From the NCBI RefSeq assembly GCF_900496995.4, contig NC_044011.1, forward strand, positions 10,820,041 through 10,884,040: DNA of 64,000 bases, in the 5' to 3' direction. This document shows positions 38,501-54,100 of the stretch, piece after piece. This stretch comes from Aquila chrysaetos chrysaetos. Lineage: Eukaryota; Chordata; Aves; Accipitriformes; Accipitridae. Below the pieces are notes generated by a model. It had not been told where the DNA came from. It made no database searches and worked only from the letters and a program-made list of their open reading frames with translations. How positions within the stretch are numbered: the stretch's first letter is position 1; each line of letters starts with the position of its first letter. The position numbers were made by a program, and so were the translations under genes.

Positions 38501-41500
38501 TTTATCTGAATGACTCCAAGGTTCTTGCTTTTATCAGTGTATTTCACACAAGATCCTATGGCACCACCTACAGGAAAAAGAAAAAGCCTGTATTTTAGTT
38601 CGAAGCTTTAACAACTAGAGTTAACTTTATTGTAAAATAACATAATGGAGTGGCTTTAAAAGAGCTTTGAGCATTAAAGCAGACTGTCTCAAACTCCCAA
38701 AGCAGAACGCAACAGAAGTGTTTTCATAAATACAGTTAGAGACATTATGTGCCTAAAGCCTTTGAGGAATAGAATAAGTTACTGTCCTGCATTCACCGAA
38801 ATCTTTAAAACTGCACTAGTTTATCTGCTCCCACAGACTGATAGAAGACTACAGCAACAGGTTAAATAAATCAAACTGGCTAAAGGTGCAATAAGACATG
38901 GCATAAGTTTCTCATTCTAGCCTCATTCAGTTAAGAGGCTTCAACAACATTTAACTTTCCCTTCTTCTTTAAAAGAATAATTAATTAAAAAAAAAAAAAA
39001 AAAGGATACTGGCAAATACTGCCCTCCGTGTGTTTTTCCCAAATGCATTCCCACACATCTTGATGCAAAAGTCCTGATGAGCATCAAGACTGCCCTCAGC
39101 TTGAGAAAGTCTGTTTATTATACCCTTGACATACCTCACCCAGGTCTATGCAAGTTCAGCGACTGAATGGGCAGGATTCAAGAAATCCTACTAAAATAAC
39201 CAGGGATGTCATTCTGCATACATGATCCTGCATCAGAAGTCACAAGTTAAGAAATGCTTGTCACTTGGCTTACCAGGGCATCCAGGCACATAGGGCAAAG
39301 GCTTGCAGACATTCAAGAAAAATGTGCGCTTCTTTGCTTCTTTTGAAGTGTCTATAGCAACCCATGGTTCACCCTCTTTGCTCAAGTCACTTAAGTCATA
39401 CTCATTACCAGCAGCATCTGAAAGATATGCGGTACATACAGTAAGCTGAAAGATGACCTATTAGATACTTGCAGCAGTATTGGGTTTGAAATGATACAAG
39501 TTTCACTGATGAATACACATAATTCAAAGTAATTTTCAGAATCACACTAGATATCCACTGAGAGAAGGGACTGCTTCCACAAAAAAATGTCACTACACCA
39601 AAGGTAGAAGAGTTCCCTCGACAGTTACTTCTCACACATAACTACTCCACAATTCACAGGTGCATTTTTCCAGAGGCCAACACTAAATTAGCCCATTTTC
39701 TTCAGAGTTGGGATGAAGCAGCACCCAGTCATGATAAGGATTAAAGATTCAAAGTAATTATCAGCTCTCTTGTGTATACCACTATGCTCTCCATTAGCTT
39801 CTTGCCTGTCTTCATAAGTTAAGCCTGCTCCAAACAACTTACCTCCTCTCCCTCTCCACAACTTCTATGAAGACTTCAAGTCTTAAAAATGTCTTCACAA
39901 CAGGTATTCCTAAGGCCCTCCTTCACAGAATTTTGCTGTTCAGTTAATCCTTCCAACATTTGTTGGACAGAGCCCACCCAAATTCCAGGTACTTACCTGT
40001 AACCTGGCAGTCTACAGGAGCAGGAGCACAGGCCAGAGCTGTGTGAAACTCAAAGAAAGTGTCATGGATGTTCAGCACACTGTTTATCTCTTCACGAACA
40101 AACTTAAGCTCTCCAGGATATGAATCATTACAAATAAAAGTCACTGTGAACGTGTCTGATGTTCCTGTAAAACAAACACTTATCTGCTGCTGGTTCACTC
40201 AGGAATATTTGAATTTAAGTTCAAGCTAATACTTGACTTTAAAATTTTCTAACAGTTTCTTACTGCTAACTGCTTCAAGGAAAACACTAGCTTATTGTTT
40301 ATGGTTTTTTTAACTGTAAATACACAAGCCTTCTTTAGAGACCTGTGCTAAATCGCCTAACAGCTGCAACTGTCTCTCCAAATGGGAGACCAGAATGCCT
40401 TGACACATTTCAAGAGCAGAATTACCTTCACTGAACTGTGCTTCCTAGGTCTTTTGACATGATACATCTGAAGAAACAGAAGACTTATAAAACATCAAGT
40501 CTGCTGTACCAGCAACCTCTAAATTACATCACACGAAGTTTTGGGGTCAGGTGTTTTGTTTGTTTGTAAGAAGTTCAGTGTAATGACTGCAGAACACATA
40601 ATACTGATGCTATTTAAGCAGCATATGTTCAGTTCTGTTTAGTCCTCCCTTCCACAGCCCACAAGAAATGGTAGAATTATGAGGGTGAAGAGTATTTGCC
40701 ATCAATGTATCCTAGTGTTATCAAAATGGTAGAAGCTCTCAAAGCAAAATACATGAGAGCTCAATGACTTGTTTCCCATTGTGTATTAGGTACGAAAACA
40801 TCACAACTGGGAAAATAAGAGATATCACCATAGCAATTTGTACAGAGGACTAAGATTCAGAAGCATCTGAGGCTCCCGAATCCAAGATCCTGTTTTCCTA
40901 AAAACCTTTTGTTGTTAAGGTGTCATATGCCTTTCTACGAAAACTCAGTTTCAGTACAGTTGGAGAGTATGTAAAATCCAAGTTAGATACACGTTTTTCA
41001 TTAGCCTTATCTGTGAAACAGACTTAAATTAATGAAGTACGTGTACATGTGGTACTAGAGCACATTTATTCAAGAAATTAAATTTAAGAGAGTATAAGCT
41101 TACTGAAAAATGACCTTTCAGGTATGAAACAACTTTAGAGAGCATTATACATGAAACTGAAGCTTAAAGCAAGGACTTCACTTAGAAAAAGAGCCAGAGT
41201 TCATTTGGCTTGTTTTCCCAATTTGACTATCCATTTCTCCATGCGAGGAACAGTATTTTTCATCTACTCAGTAAGAAAAAAAAAATCCTGTACTCTATTT
41301 GGTCTGTTTCCAGGAGTTTTGAAATGCACATGTATTACTGAAAACTGAGCCATTACCATTCTGCACGATCTGATTTCTTCCTAAAATTTTCATATGAACT
41401 AGCTTGTTTAAGTGACTAACACCAAGCCCAGTAGGTTTTAGTACATGAACAAAGGGAGGAACGAAGACCATTCACAGAAAGTTTGTAGAATATCAGCATC

Positions 41501-44500
41501 CATCTCCACTGTGTATTTCCTGAACTCACCTGACTGCACACGAAGAGGACCTCTGTAGGTAAGAGTCAGAAACCCTTCACCAGACAGATACAGGGTTTTA
41601 TCTAATTCCACCAGCCTCACCGACGTCAGATTTTCTGCTTCACATCCAGCAGCTATTTTGCCATTGATTTTACCACAATCTGGCATGGGTCCACAAATGT
41701 TTAGCTAGAAGTTTTGAAAACATGTGGGTATACACAGTATTAACTGCATCAGAAAAATTATGTCCATATAGCCATTTCTACATCAGTAGAACTCACTTGT
41801 CAAGTACTTCAAACAGCATGAAATGTCTGTCATTTCTAGACTGCAAGACAACCAACTATACTAATACTGGAACAATATCCTCAATCTTCAGCTTCAAGGT
41901 CCACAAATTCTCCCCATTAGCGGTACAGGATGTGGTTTAGCAAGTTTATTCTTAGACTAAAAAACACTATGGTAGTATCTGTGGACAGCCTAGGACTACT
42001 GATACACGCAGATCACATTAAGAACACTGATAGCAACAGATTAATCCCTTCCTAGGCTTCCACTGTCCATTTCTTCTGCACCAGCAGATAAACTGGTATT
42101 ACGTCCATAACTGGGAAACCCTGCATAGCCTCGAAAGTGTGGCTACCTTATGTTTGCTAAGAACCAGAAGCTTGATGCTTTTAAGATGATCTGAGATGAA
42201 TCAAGTTATCCTCCATTCCTCCCCTCAAGCACAGTACTTTCCCACCAACTCAAATTTCCTAAGAGGACTGAGTTAAAACTCCACTTACTCACTAAGACTG
42301 GAAAAATGCAACAACAGCAACCATAAGCAACAGATTGTAGTCAGAATTCTTACCAAGAACCTCCTCCCAATGCCAGTAGCCATATAGCCTTTTCCAGAAG
42401 CTAATGGCTGCAGATTAAACAGAAAGCCAGTGTTTGGATCTCGCACAGAGCAGGACTGAAAAAAAAAAAAATTACGACAGCATTATTTTCTCCTTCTGCG
42501 TTTCTTCTGTTTAAGTTTTGGCTCCCTAAACAAGTTAGAGGTAAAGGAATCATTTACATGTACTCCTAGCCTGCAACTTAATTTGGACAACTAGAATACA
42601 GCTCTGGCAGTAGCAACAGTTCATCCAATTCTTTTGCACAGTTGTCCGTTGACGTCAGCCACATACCAACATATCAAAGCAATTTAACAGATGACATTTA
42701 TCAGGTCAGCTAAGAGCAAGGAAATTTTAAGTGAGGGTTGTTTTCACACTAATGTGTTTATGTTGAGACCTGTAAAGTAGAAGCAACTGAGTAGCTCAGT
42801 GTTAAAAAAAAAAAACAAAAAAAACCAAAAAACAAAACAACAACAAAAAAAACCACCTCCATTTGATGATCTGTACACAAACAAGGACAATATATATCCT
42901 TACATATAAACTCAGTTTTACTAGCAACCTTGTAAGGGAATGAAACATTCAGTGCCACAGCAAGTACGTTGTTCTCAAGAGAGAGCACTTGAATACTTTG
43001 GTCAGAAGTTACGCATTTCAGGAACACTTCAAGAAAGCAATAAGATATCACAAGACTCCACTATGATCAACTTCAGACTTCACTGTAGTTAGTTTTCTTC
43101 AAGAGTCATTTAAACACAGCAATGAGGAGTGCTAGAAAAAAAAAAATAGTATGTTGAGAGTATGAATACAATTATCACCCCCTTTCTCACCTGAGAATCA
43201 TCTTTTGTCTCCTTGATTGGACAAGCAGCCTCAGTTTCCCATAAGAACGTGGCCACACATTCCTGAATAGCTATAAACCGTGGGCTGCTACTCTGGAAAC
43301 AGATTGCAGAGAGAAGACCAGAGTAAGTGTAACAGCCAACACCTTCTCACACTTGAGACTCCGCTTTATGAGAAACTGTCACGTTCTTCTAAAAGACTTC
43401 ACTACAAATGCACACAATTCCCACCCGCTTCCCTCTCCCCTATTTATTTTGAAGGTCACCACTGAAAACTTTGTCTAGCTAAACACTTAGCATGTCATTA
43501 AGCTTTAGCGAAGAACTGAATCAGACATCCAAAAATTCAGATTAAATCCAATAATGAATCTAGACATGCATAATCAGACCTTGCCTCAGTCTAAGCTTTG
43601 AGGAGTTTTGGGGTATAATGCACAGTCCACTATAAAAAAAAAGTGAAAATCAAACAACACAGAACTCTGTTAGCTGAGGTAACAAGGTAACAGGAGTATT
43701 AATTATACGCACTTCATTTCAGTGTTTTCAGGCAAAAGCAAAGCAGTTCATAACTGCTCCAAGTCACAGATTTTGACCATACCTCTTGGGCTGAAGATCA
43801 AATGAGTGAGTGGAGTAAGACCTGCAGATTCACAAACCAGCAAGAACAAGTCTTGGCAAGCTTCAGTCTAACAATCCCCTCTGTCTAAACTTCAGTATGT
43901 GGAGTTGTATCAGCAAAAGCTTTATAGATTTAAGAACTCATCTAGAATCAATAAGCAACAGAGGATGCAGAACCTAAGCTTGAAGATGCACTTTACAATA
44001 TTCTTCCTCTTAAGGGGGTCTGCAAGGTTTGCATGTACAACTCCTCAGTCTTAAGTCCCCATGTATTTTTCATGCTAATTAGACTAGTCTGAAATATCAC
44101 TGTCCACTGAGGCTGTTGGTTTTTAACTATTTCTTGCTTACGATAAAATACCCAGTCTAAGACACATGCTTCTTTAGCATCTAAGTCAGCTTTGTAAGTC
44201 CTCAAGAAGTCTCCCTTGTCATGAATCTCCTATACACTATACATCTTCATGTAGCTTCAAGTTATATGATGGAAAACCTGCTATGACAAAGCAACAACTG
44301 AAAGATCATTTATCCTTACAAGAGTGCCCCTGGAACAGATGAAGTGGATGGTGGTGGTGTAAGTAGTTTTCTTTCCATCAGCATCAATGCACACAGAGCC
44401 ATTTGCATAGGTTAGAATAATGCGTCCAGGTCTTTCAACTACTAGTTCTTTGCTGGCAACTCCAAGATTACTAATAGAGGTGACTTCAGAGTAAGAAACC

Positions 44501-45135
44501 TAGAAATAAAGAAAAGCATGTCAGCATTTCTAAACTGAAGTGAGCAGTTATAGATACAGTCAAAAAGAAGAAAATACCTAACACAATAATCTTGTGTACA
44601 GAAGGTTATCTTGAGAGTTTTGAAGATAACAAAGGTGTAGAGATCACCTTATGTATCTTCCCCATTATGTACTTAAGTTTCACATATTTAACACACAAGC
44701 TCCATAAGCAGGCATGGTTTGGTTTTTTGTGGTTTTTATTTTTAGTACAATAAGGTGCCTGTAGTGCCTCACAACAGCCATCCTTATCTCACCAGCTACT
44801 CATCTTAGGAATTTAGGGAGGCCTGTGCCTCACGTGCAGTAAGTAGGATTTAATTTGTACAGCTCTTTAAAACACAGTATGTGGAAGCCTCCAGGCATTC
44901 TTAGAATTGACATCAGGGATCTGCCATACTTAGCAAAGCCTAAAAAGCACTAGCAGAAACTGAGCATTAGAACAACAGTAGGTGCTGCTACTACCAAGGT
45001 CCAAATTAGTCTTCACTTCTGCAACATAACTGGTGTTTCCTATTTTTAAGAAACTATTTTAAGTTAGCAACAACAACAAAACAGAAGAATACACCTCCAA
45101 AGCAGCTCTGTCCACAAGGACTTCTGGGGTTTTTT

Positions 45136-45166
<31 letters not shown>

Positions 45167-48100
45167 TTTTTTTTAAACAACTCTGCATTTAGGTTGATAC
45201 AGTGTGGTCACTTTTTATTGCAGTGTCTTCAGCAAGAAGTAATGAAGCCCTAATGTGTCTCCATGTGTAAAATAGTCTTACACAAGAAGGACTAACGCAA
45301 CCATAGGGAACTAGTAATATTGAGCTCAAGTGCCATGATGGTGACGTACAGATTCGGTCATTCAGGCAACCTCTTCAACAGTATGGAGAGAAGGTGTTCT
45401 CTCCATTTTACAGAAGGAATTAGGACAGATTGGTGAGCCTCTAGTTCAACATTCCCTACAGCTTTGAGTAGCACAGAAGCCAGGCCTGGGGCAAAGCGTC
45501 CATCCAGCCTGTCAGCACAAACAGTCCCATGATAAATTGTTACACTTCAGGGAAGTACAGAAGTAGAAGCCCATAACCACCACCACCGCCTTTTTTTTTT
45601 TTCCTGGCTTGGCAACTTCTGCCTAATCTACTCCTCAAAGCCAAAGAGAGATCAGAGAGGGGTGACAAAGAATCTTTAAATGCATTTCTCCCACAGTTCA
45701 ATCTAAAACAAGTCAGAAGCAAAACAGAATATCCAGGAGAGCAACCTGTTCCTAAAGCAATGCTAGCAGTCTCGGAGACCGCGGCTGTTTACACAGAAGA
45801 GATGCAGTTTGTCCGCCTCTGCAACACAGGACAAAAGAATCATGCATGTCAAACGTGACATTGATACATTTGTAAAAATTAAAGCTTTGGTCTTTGAAGA
45901 GGTGGACAGGAGGTCTACCATTCTGCAGTGATTATGCCAACACAGAATACAACTGTATTTTGCACAAAGAAGCCAGAAGTCATGTACCTATCTGGCATAC
46001 CCCTTAATCTCACTCACTTGGCAAACCAGCTCTGAGCTGGGAAGGAAAGCCTACTCACATGATCATGCCGATATTCCATCTGACAGACAGATGCTCGCCG
46101 GTCGCATCCTGGGACAGCAATCAGTGGTCGACAGACGTTTATGTAGTACTTCTTTCGCTCACTTGGTCTTGAATTATCCATGGCATACCAGTTTTCACCT
46201 CTCTTCTCAGATTTTGCTAAGCTGAGCAGGAAGAGAAAGTTCTATACTAAGAATACACATTCTTCATAGATTCTCTCTAGCTTTCTCTGTCAGTCTCAAG
46301 AAACAGAGCAACTGTAAGGCATTCCAGAATAACTTCTTCCCCTCATTTTTAAGCGTTAGAGATAAAAAGAGTACTCCTAAGAAGTAAAGCACAGTTGACA
46401 AAGTAGTAAGTTTTTATTAAGCAAAACCATCCCCAAAAGTCAACTTACTTCTTAGGAGACAAGTCAACATACTAGAGGGAAATGCTGTCTTCATTTCAAG
46501 GTACTTGCAGTTCAGATTGTCACAATAGATGAAGTTTCCAGTGCTGTCTACACAGGAAACCAGCTTCATCCAGTACTAAGCTATCAGCCAGAATACTAAA
46601 CTAGAATAGCCAAGTTATGTTGTATATGTTACTTTCCCACCTTGACAAGTCATATTGGTCCATGGTGTTGGGATCAGTCACAACACATTCCAGTGGCATT
46701 TCAGGACAAGCGTGTTCAGTGTACCACCTGAAGTTGTAGGTATAGTTATCTTCTATCTAAAAAACAGCAAAATAAGTCAGTGAGGCTTTCCACACAGAAT
46801 ACTTCAGGACTCACAGCTACTCCTTTTTATGTTAAGCTTGTTATTTCCCCTTGGTTTTGGGATATACCTTCTCAGATTGATTTGTGTAGGTCTGTTTTGT
46901 TGTAGATCTTGTCATTTGCTGTGTCACCAAAAATACTCTTTCCAAAAATAACACAACCAGAGCAACTAGAGCAATATAACTGCTGTCTGCTGTGTTACAG
47001 GACACACAGTCCTGCCGCTTGTTACTTCTCAGCTAGTTTTGGCTTTTTCAGCTAGAAATACAAGATGATCAAAAGCACTAGTAATTACATGGCCCTGAGA
47101 CTAGAGAAGAATGAAGTAAGAACCTGGATCCAGGTGAACAGCTTACTGCTCAGTGGTCAAGACAAGCTTTATGGCTGCAGCAAGAGGCAGATATACCAAG
47201 AGAAATAACTATTTCTCTTAGTCTGCTTTATAGATACTGGATATTTCCATCTGTCAATCTCTGCTTGCACTGGCCTATCAGCAATTATTGTCAGGATTTT
47301 GGGATGGAGGTCCTTCCCTTCTTCATATAGAACTCCTTACCTGATATTCAGGCTGACCTATTCCAGCCTGACGGTCACACAGAAAAGTTATAAGGGTAGA
47401 TCTCTGTGTCTTCTTCTCATCATTGTATGCTGTACCATTTTTGTAGGTCAACTGAATCAGACCATCATAATAGGAAAGTTTGGAACTGGGCAGTCCAAGA
47501 CTCCAGAACTGATCCTTACTAGAAAAGAAAAAGTGGGCTTTGAGACTGAAAAGAATGCAAAATTAATTCTCTCTTTAAGAGAAGTCTTACAAGTAGTAAG
47601 CACACAGGTAAGTTTATAGAAGACACCATAATAAGACAAAAGAATTAAATAAGGCTGACTAGACATAAGTGAGCTAGATGAATAGAATTCTGCAAAAGGA
47701 GACTTAAAACATGAGCAGGTGTTCTTCTTTGAAAAGGAACAGAAGTTGTACCTTGCTTAGATATCTAGAAAACTTTAACACTCCCTTCTCTAGAAGCGTG
47801 ACAGAAATATCCAGTTCCCGCACTCCAGACTAGAACTCGAACTGCAGACACCCTAATGCTGGGCTCAAACTGGTTCCATGCAAATACACACGGACAGTGA
47901 AGACCTAGCACTGCACAACAGCAAGTCTTCTCACTCAGGGAAGAAAACTGCCTTCACATGCTCCTAGCTTTGGTTTAGGAGGGTTTCTTTACTCTGACTT
48001 AACAGTGGCTCTACCAGATCTAGCCTGACCATCTTCCCCTAAAGAATGTTTTTAGCGTCTGCAGTGAAGTCTCCTTGGCTGGAGAGTAACTCAGATAAAG

Positions 48101-51100
48101 CCAACTCAAGTACAGCTGCATGTGTTTGCAGTGTACCACATCTCTGGCAACAGGCCAACCTGGAACCTGAATCATACAGATACTAATCTCAGACATAGCT
48201 TGCAGAAGCTAACAGCAATGATGCTGTCAGAGCAGCAGTACACACTGGGACTGTGCCTGCGCAGCACTTTCAGTGATGGAAATACAGTGCAACACCCAAG
48301 CTCTAGGCTCCACGTCTGCATAAGGCAGCCACTACTCATCCTGAGCACAGCAGTTCTTCCTTAAGCCAGCTCTTGGAATCCAGCTGACCCTGAATCCAAA
48401 TTGTGGGTTGGCTTAATACAGCTGCAGCAGTTAATCTGTCCCTATGTTACAGTCCCTATGGGAAACATAAGGGGGAGCAATGGACACACTCATTCAATCT
48501 CAAAAGCTAGCTGTAAACAAGATTACAGGTGTGTGCACTTTGCTTGAAAGAGCTGGCAGCGTAATTACTGCACTACCAAACAATATTTTACATGCACATC
48601 ACCTCAATCTATTACAGGCAGCACAGCAATTATTTTACATGAGAATTGTTTGCTGTTACACACAGACAACACACCATGCAACAAGAGATCTTTTATTACA
48701 GACAACAGAACTAGAGTTACTCACCTTTGTGTTACTTGGCATGCTGCTGATTTTGTGTGACACAACTCATCCGGCACACTGCCACAGATGTTTATGTAAA
48801 ACAAGTATTCAGTAGTATTAACTATATAGTGCCCATTTTTCTTGGCCAGAGGTGATAAATCAAAAGAGAAGCCTAATTGGGAAATAATAAACTTGATCAG
48901 TTTAATTTTTTCTTGTCACCTCTCACAGGTTTTGATTCTACCAGTCACACAGCTAGTTCACTTCCCCCCAAATAAGTCTCCTTCCACATAATTATTGTTC
49001 AGAAGCAATATGGACATACTAAAAGCATGTTTTCTTATACAGAGGTATTTACTACAGTAAAATACACATTACATCTATTTTCCTCCACACACAATAGGGG
49101 AATATTACGCTTGTGCTGTTCTGATCTTCCATATGCATGTGCTTAAAACTACTGTGCTCTAACGTTGTGTGTGCTTAGACTTAGGCTAAACTCGCTCTGT
49201 TCTTGCGCATCAAAAGGACTCAGTGTTGCAACACAAGTTCTACCCCTCGCAACTTTCAATTTGCTGAGCATAAATACATACCTGCCTGAGGATCAGAGAC
49301 TTGACAGTTATCTCCTTCAGTTTTAGACAGGACACACGCAGCAGCAGTATACCAATCAAATGCATATGAACATACACCCTCAGACATCAAGATCGGAGCA
49401 CTCTCTAGATCACCTGGTATCACAAGAGCAATGTGTTACACATACAGACAGTCAGGCTGCCAAAAGAACTAGGAATTTAAGCCTAGGAACACTAGCTCCT
49501 CTCCAACAGCAGACCAAGATTAACTGTCGAAGTACCTCTCCTCTGAAAGTGAGGACTAAATAGAACCAAAAATTCCTTGCACAAATTCTTTGCATCTTCT
49601 TCCCCAGAATTAAAGTTTAGCCCAGAAGTAAAGATGCACTGCTCGGTCTGTTCCTCAGTACTATCGCACTCTTTGGGGGAAAAAAAAAAGTTTGCTTTGA
49701 TACAAAAACCTGGTGTTTTGCTACAACAGCTTTATTAGGAAGGAGTGCATAACCTGATCCTAACAGCCAGCACACTTGGAGGATTCAGCTTCCTCAGGCT
49801 GAGGTAGAGGAATACAGGTTTTCTGTTACCCTGGGAGATGGTTAAACTAGTGGGCTATTATATGGAGATGAACAACATTAACAACTTCTGCAAATGCTTC
49901 TGCTTTTTGTAAACTGCAAGCAGTTTCGACAAAACATACTTATTGGAAGAGAAGGTTAAAGTATCTGATCTCAGTTCAGAACCAGTCTTTCCCATCAAGA
50001 CAATCTAGGGAAATAAAGTACTTTGTATAGCTTCCAGGTATTTATGGAGCTTTAAACACTTAAACATACTTTCATCATGTTTAAGAGAGTCTTAGTTTGA
50101 GAGACTTACTCAAGGGTCTTTAAAGAGTACTTGTATGAAAGGTGAAGACAGCTAAATACCTGCAATTACATTGTTATCATCCTAGTAAACAAACCGCAAT
50201 GCTTCACCTTGTGCATAGAAGGAAATAAAAGACAAAGGCACATGCTAATATTTAGCACTCATGCCTGGGCACATTAAGTGACCTCCAGTTTTTAACTGGA
50301 TCAGAGAACAGGGTGTGGATATTCTCACCTGGTCTGCACACTAGAGTGATGACAGTTTTGATTTTTTTGTTAACACCACAGCTGTCTCCATTTGAATAAG
50401 TAAGTTGAATATTTTCTCCAACCTTTTTAGGAGAAGATACAAATGTTCCAAGATTCTTACTCTTGTTTTGTTTATCTGTAAAGACAGTAAACACATCACT
50501 TTTGTTTCTCTGGAAAGAAATGAATTTTACACTATTAAGATAATATTAACTAGCCAAATGGAAAGTCTTAAGAAAGCAGATCATTAGGAGTTTGTTTTTA
50601 CCTCACCAAAACCATGCTACAAAGCCTGAAGTTCTTTAGTTAGAAAACGCTACTTGCATCATTTCTCCTAGGGTCTTTGGGAGCATAAGAGAAACGTGCT
50701 CCTAACTTGAAATAACTGAAGGCACTCAGGGCAGCCTACTCCATTTGCAGAGGAAGTGCCAAGCCTTCAGAGCCTTAAAAAAAAAACAAAACAAAAAAAA
50801 CCCCCAAAAAACCCGCTCACGCAAAAATCAACCATCAAAAACCCCCAAAACACTCACCTACAGAGCAAACAGCAGCATCATCTGGACAGCTGGAAGCTCC
50901 TCCTCTCTTCCACACTTTATGGCAGACGTTGATATAATAATGCTTCCTCCCTACCTCCGAAAAGCTACTGTCCACAGCTTCCCAGTTCTGGGCTAACTCT
51001 GAAATACAGGGGATTGTTAAGAACAAGTCATCTGGCTTAATTGTTCTAGCCTATCCATGCCAAAATGCCTTTTATCACAAAAAAGGATCCACGTTTAAAA

Positions 51101-54100
51101 CCACTTAAGATGACAGCAACCATGGCAGTCATAGATACAGCTACTTTCATAAGGCACTCACTCCTTTTGTGACAAGGAAAGTGAACGCCAGTACCCCAGA
51201 AGATCACCAAAAAAAGCAAAAGCTGATTGATATCCAGCTAAAGAACTGCACTAGAGATGGCAGGTAAATTCGGGGAAAAAAGTAACTGAAAGCTAGTTTT
51301 CATTGCCATACCTGAACTGCGGATCAGAGGTGACAAGTCATAGTGTTTTCTCTTATCAGCAACTCTGCAAAGGAGATCTTCTTTCTCTTTAACACATGCA
51401 TATTTTGTATCCCAAGTAAAAAAATAAGTGCAGTCCACTTCACCAGTAAATACTGGAGTTCCTCTACCATCGTTACCTTAACATTGAAGATGGATAAACA
51501 GACATTAGGTTTCCACTAGGGGAAGGGAAAAAAAGCAAGGAGACTTGAGGACTAGCAATGAGCAAGGGAGATAAAAACCCTTTTGCTGCACAGGACTTGT
51601 ATTTGTGGCTTGATGGGGTTTTGGGGGGTTTGTTGGGGTTTTTTTACTGCTGGCTAAGAAATGAGGCTCTTTTATATCTCAATATTCTTGATCATCAGTG
51701 TAAATTCAGAATAGCAGTGCTACTACACAGCACAAAACAATCCTGCCAGCCATAGAAATTAGTGCTTACTTTAACAATATTTATTCCTTGTGTTAGCTGT
51801 GGCTCAAAGCATGCATTCCTTTGAACATAAGGTCTACTAGCAAGCACAGAAGTCAAATCCTGAGCAGAGTCATCACAGCTTGTTAAACTCACCTGCTGTT
51901 TCATTGCACTCAAAGTTTATGACAGTCATTCTCTGAAAGCCGGAACTACATGCATCCCCATTTGGATAAATTAAAGTGAGATCCCCATCAGAGTATCTGA
52001 GTAAAAAGCCAGTTTTAGATAGAAACATGGGATCAGACACAATCACACAGTGTTCTTCACATAACAGAAGCCACACTCTTGTTTCTTTATTAATTGTCTC
52101 ACTCAAAGGGAAAACAAATGCTTGTTCAACATTAATACTGACATTTCTACTGCAACAGAGGCTTGCATCCACTGATTTTTCTGGTTACTTTTCATGAGTT
52201 TGTACAGAGTTTAAAGAATGCTCTAAAGCTATTCCAGCTGTGGTGGAATATCTGTTCCCATTAGTTTATTGCATGGCTATTTTTGCAGGTGGAAGAAGTC
52301 ATACTTCCTGGAAGATCACTCTGACAAGTCTGTCACATGCTTACAGACAGAATGGAAGATCATATCTAAGTGAATAATCTCTGCTTTGCTGTCTCATGCA
52401 AACTATTGTCCCCCATATGCCACTTGGGAATCCTGAAGTTCTTAAAAAAAAAAAAAAAAAAATCACAAAATCCTGGACGTCAGTAGTCTTGGATATGATT
52501 AATGCATGTTCTTGCAAAGGAAGCAGAGATGCCCTCTGGTTGAGGACAGCTTCTAAAATATCTGATCCTTATGCCACTTTACATGCAAAACTCAAGAAGG
52601 GCAAGAAGCAGCACAGCACAATTTGCAATTCTGACACCAAAGTCAGTGAAAGTTTCTTCCCTGTCTAGGCAATGGCCTCTACCAACCTCATCTGCTCCTC
52701 TGTTTGCTAACGTTATCCTGGTATACTGTTAAAGTTTTTCTATAAAAAAACTGAGCAAAAATACTTGGATTTTGTATCAAATATTGCTTACATGACAAAT
52801 AAGGACAAAGAGCCTTTTACACACCTCAGGGTTTGATTCTCAAATCTTCCTGCCACTTTTTGCTGGTTATTCGAAGATTTTACTTGGCAAGATGAAGTAT
52901 ATACCGTGCTGTCCTTGCAGTTACCTGCAGTGGTTTTCCCACATACATTCAAGTAATAGTAATACTCCTCTTTGTCATCTTTGGCTAAATATGGCGTGAC
53001 ATAATCTGAATGAATAACAAAAGGAAAAGTGTTTTAACACACAGCAGAACAGACGTAAAAACCCAAATATCTACAAAGAATATTTTTCCTGTCTCCAAAC
53101 ATGGAACTGGAAAACTGGCTAGTAACAACACAAACACAAAAGAAAAATAGTGAGCTTACCTGGAAGCTGAGTAAGCGGTCTTAAATCAATGGAGATATCA
53201 TGTTGCTCATTAGTCAGAAGACAGGTCTTGCTTTCCAGGTAATCCCTGTGACAGGCATACTCAGTAACCCACTCAATTTCATACCGGCAATTTGTTTTTG
53301 CTGTGAGTTTGGGACCTGCACTCTGATTCGTAAGTAAAAAGAATTTAAATTACAAGTAGAGACTTACTTGAAATGCAATCTTTAAAGCAACAGTATCACA
53401 TTCCTTTAGGGTCAGTAATGACTAACTTCACCTGTAAATTGCTTAAGAGGTGCAAACATTGTCTCTGGCCTCTCAGAAACAGGTGTTGAGAAGAAATAAA
53501 ACAGCTCTTATTGAGTGGCAAACTATTAGAAGCCTAAACAGAGGTAAAGTGATCTGCATTAGCAGAAGGACAACAGAAGGAACAGTACTTTAAAAAGCAC
53601 TTATCCTTAAGATGTTGGCAAAAGTAGAGATATGTGAGCCCAAGTTGCTAAGCACAGCTTGGATTGTGTTTGCCTCAGAGGAGTCCTCAAAGAGGGGAGC
53701 AGAGATCAAGTGTTCTCTGAAGGCAAAGCAGCCTCTTAGACACAGGTCTTTTAGCAACTTTGATTCCCTCAGTCCAAATCAAGACTGAAAGATGTTTGAG
53801 AATTCTTTAGGCAACACTTCCGTCAGATGTGTTTTCTGTAGTGAAATATTTTGGCACCTCTGGGAGAAGGGGTAGTCCTGGTTTTCCTCACTTTAAAGTG
53901 AAACATTTATAAATTCACTTTGTTTCATAAATCTGTATTTCTGCCATCCACTAAAACAACAGGCAGATACCCAGGTAAGTATCAGATAAGTTACAGGCAC
54001 AAGTAACATTAGGAATACCACAAGTGTGCATAGCTGCGGTGAGGTATTACAAAGCGACAGCAGACAAAGGCCTATGGTTTGTTCCCGCAGCAATGAGGGT

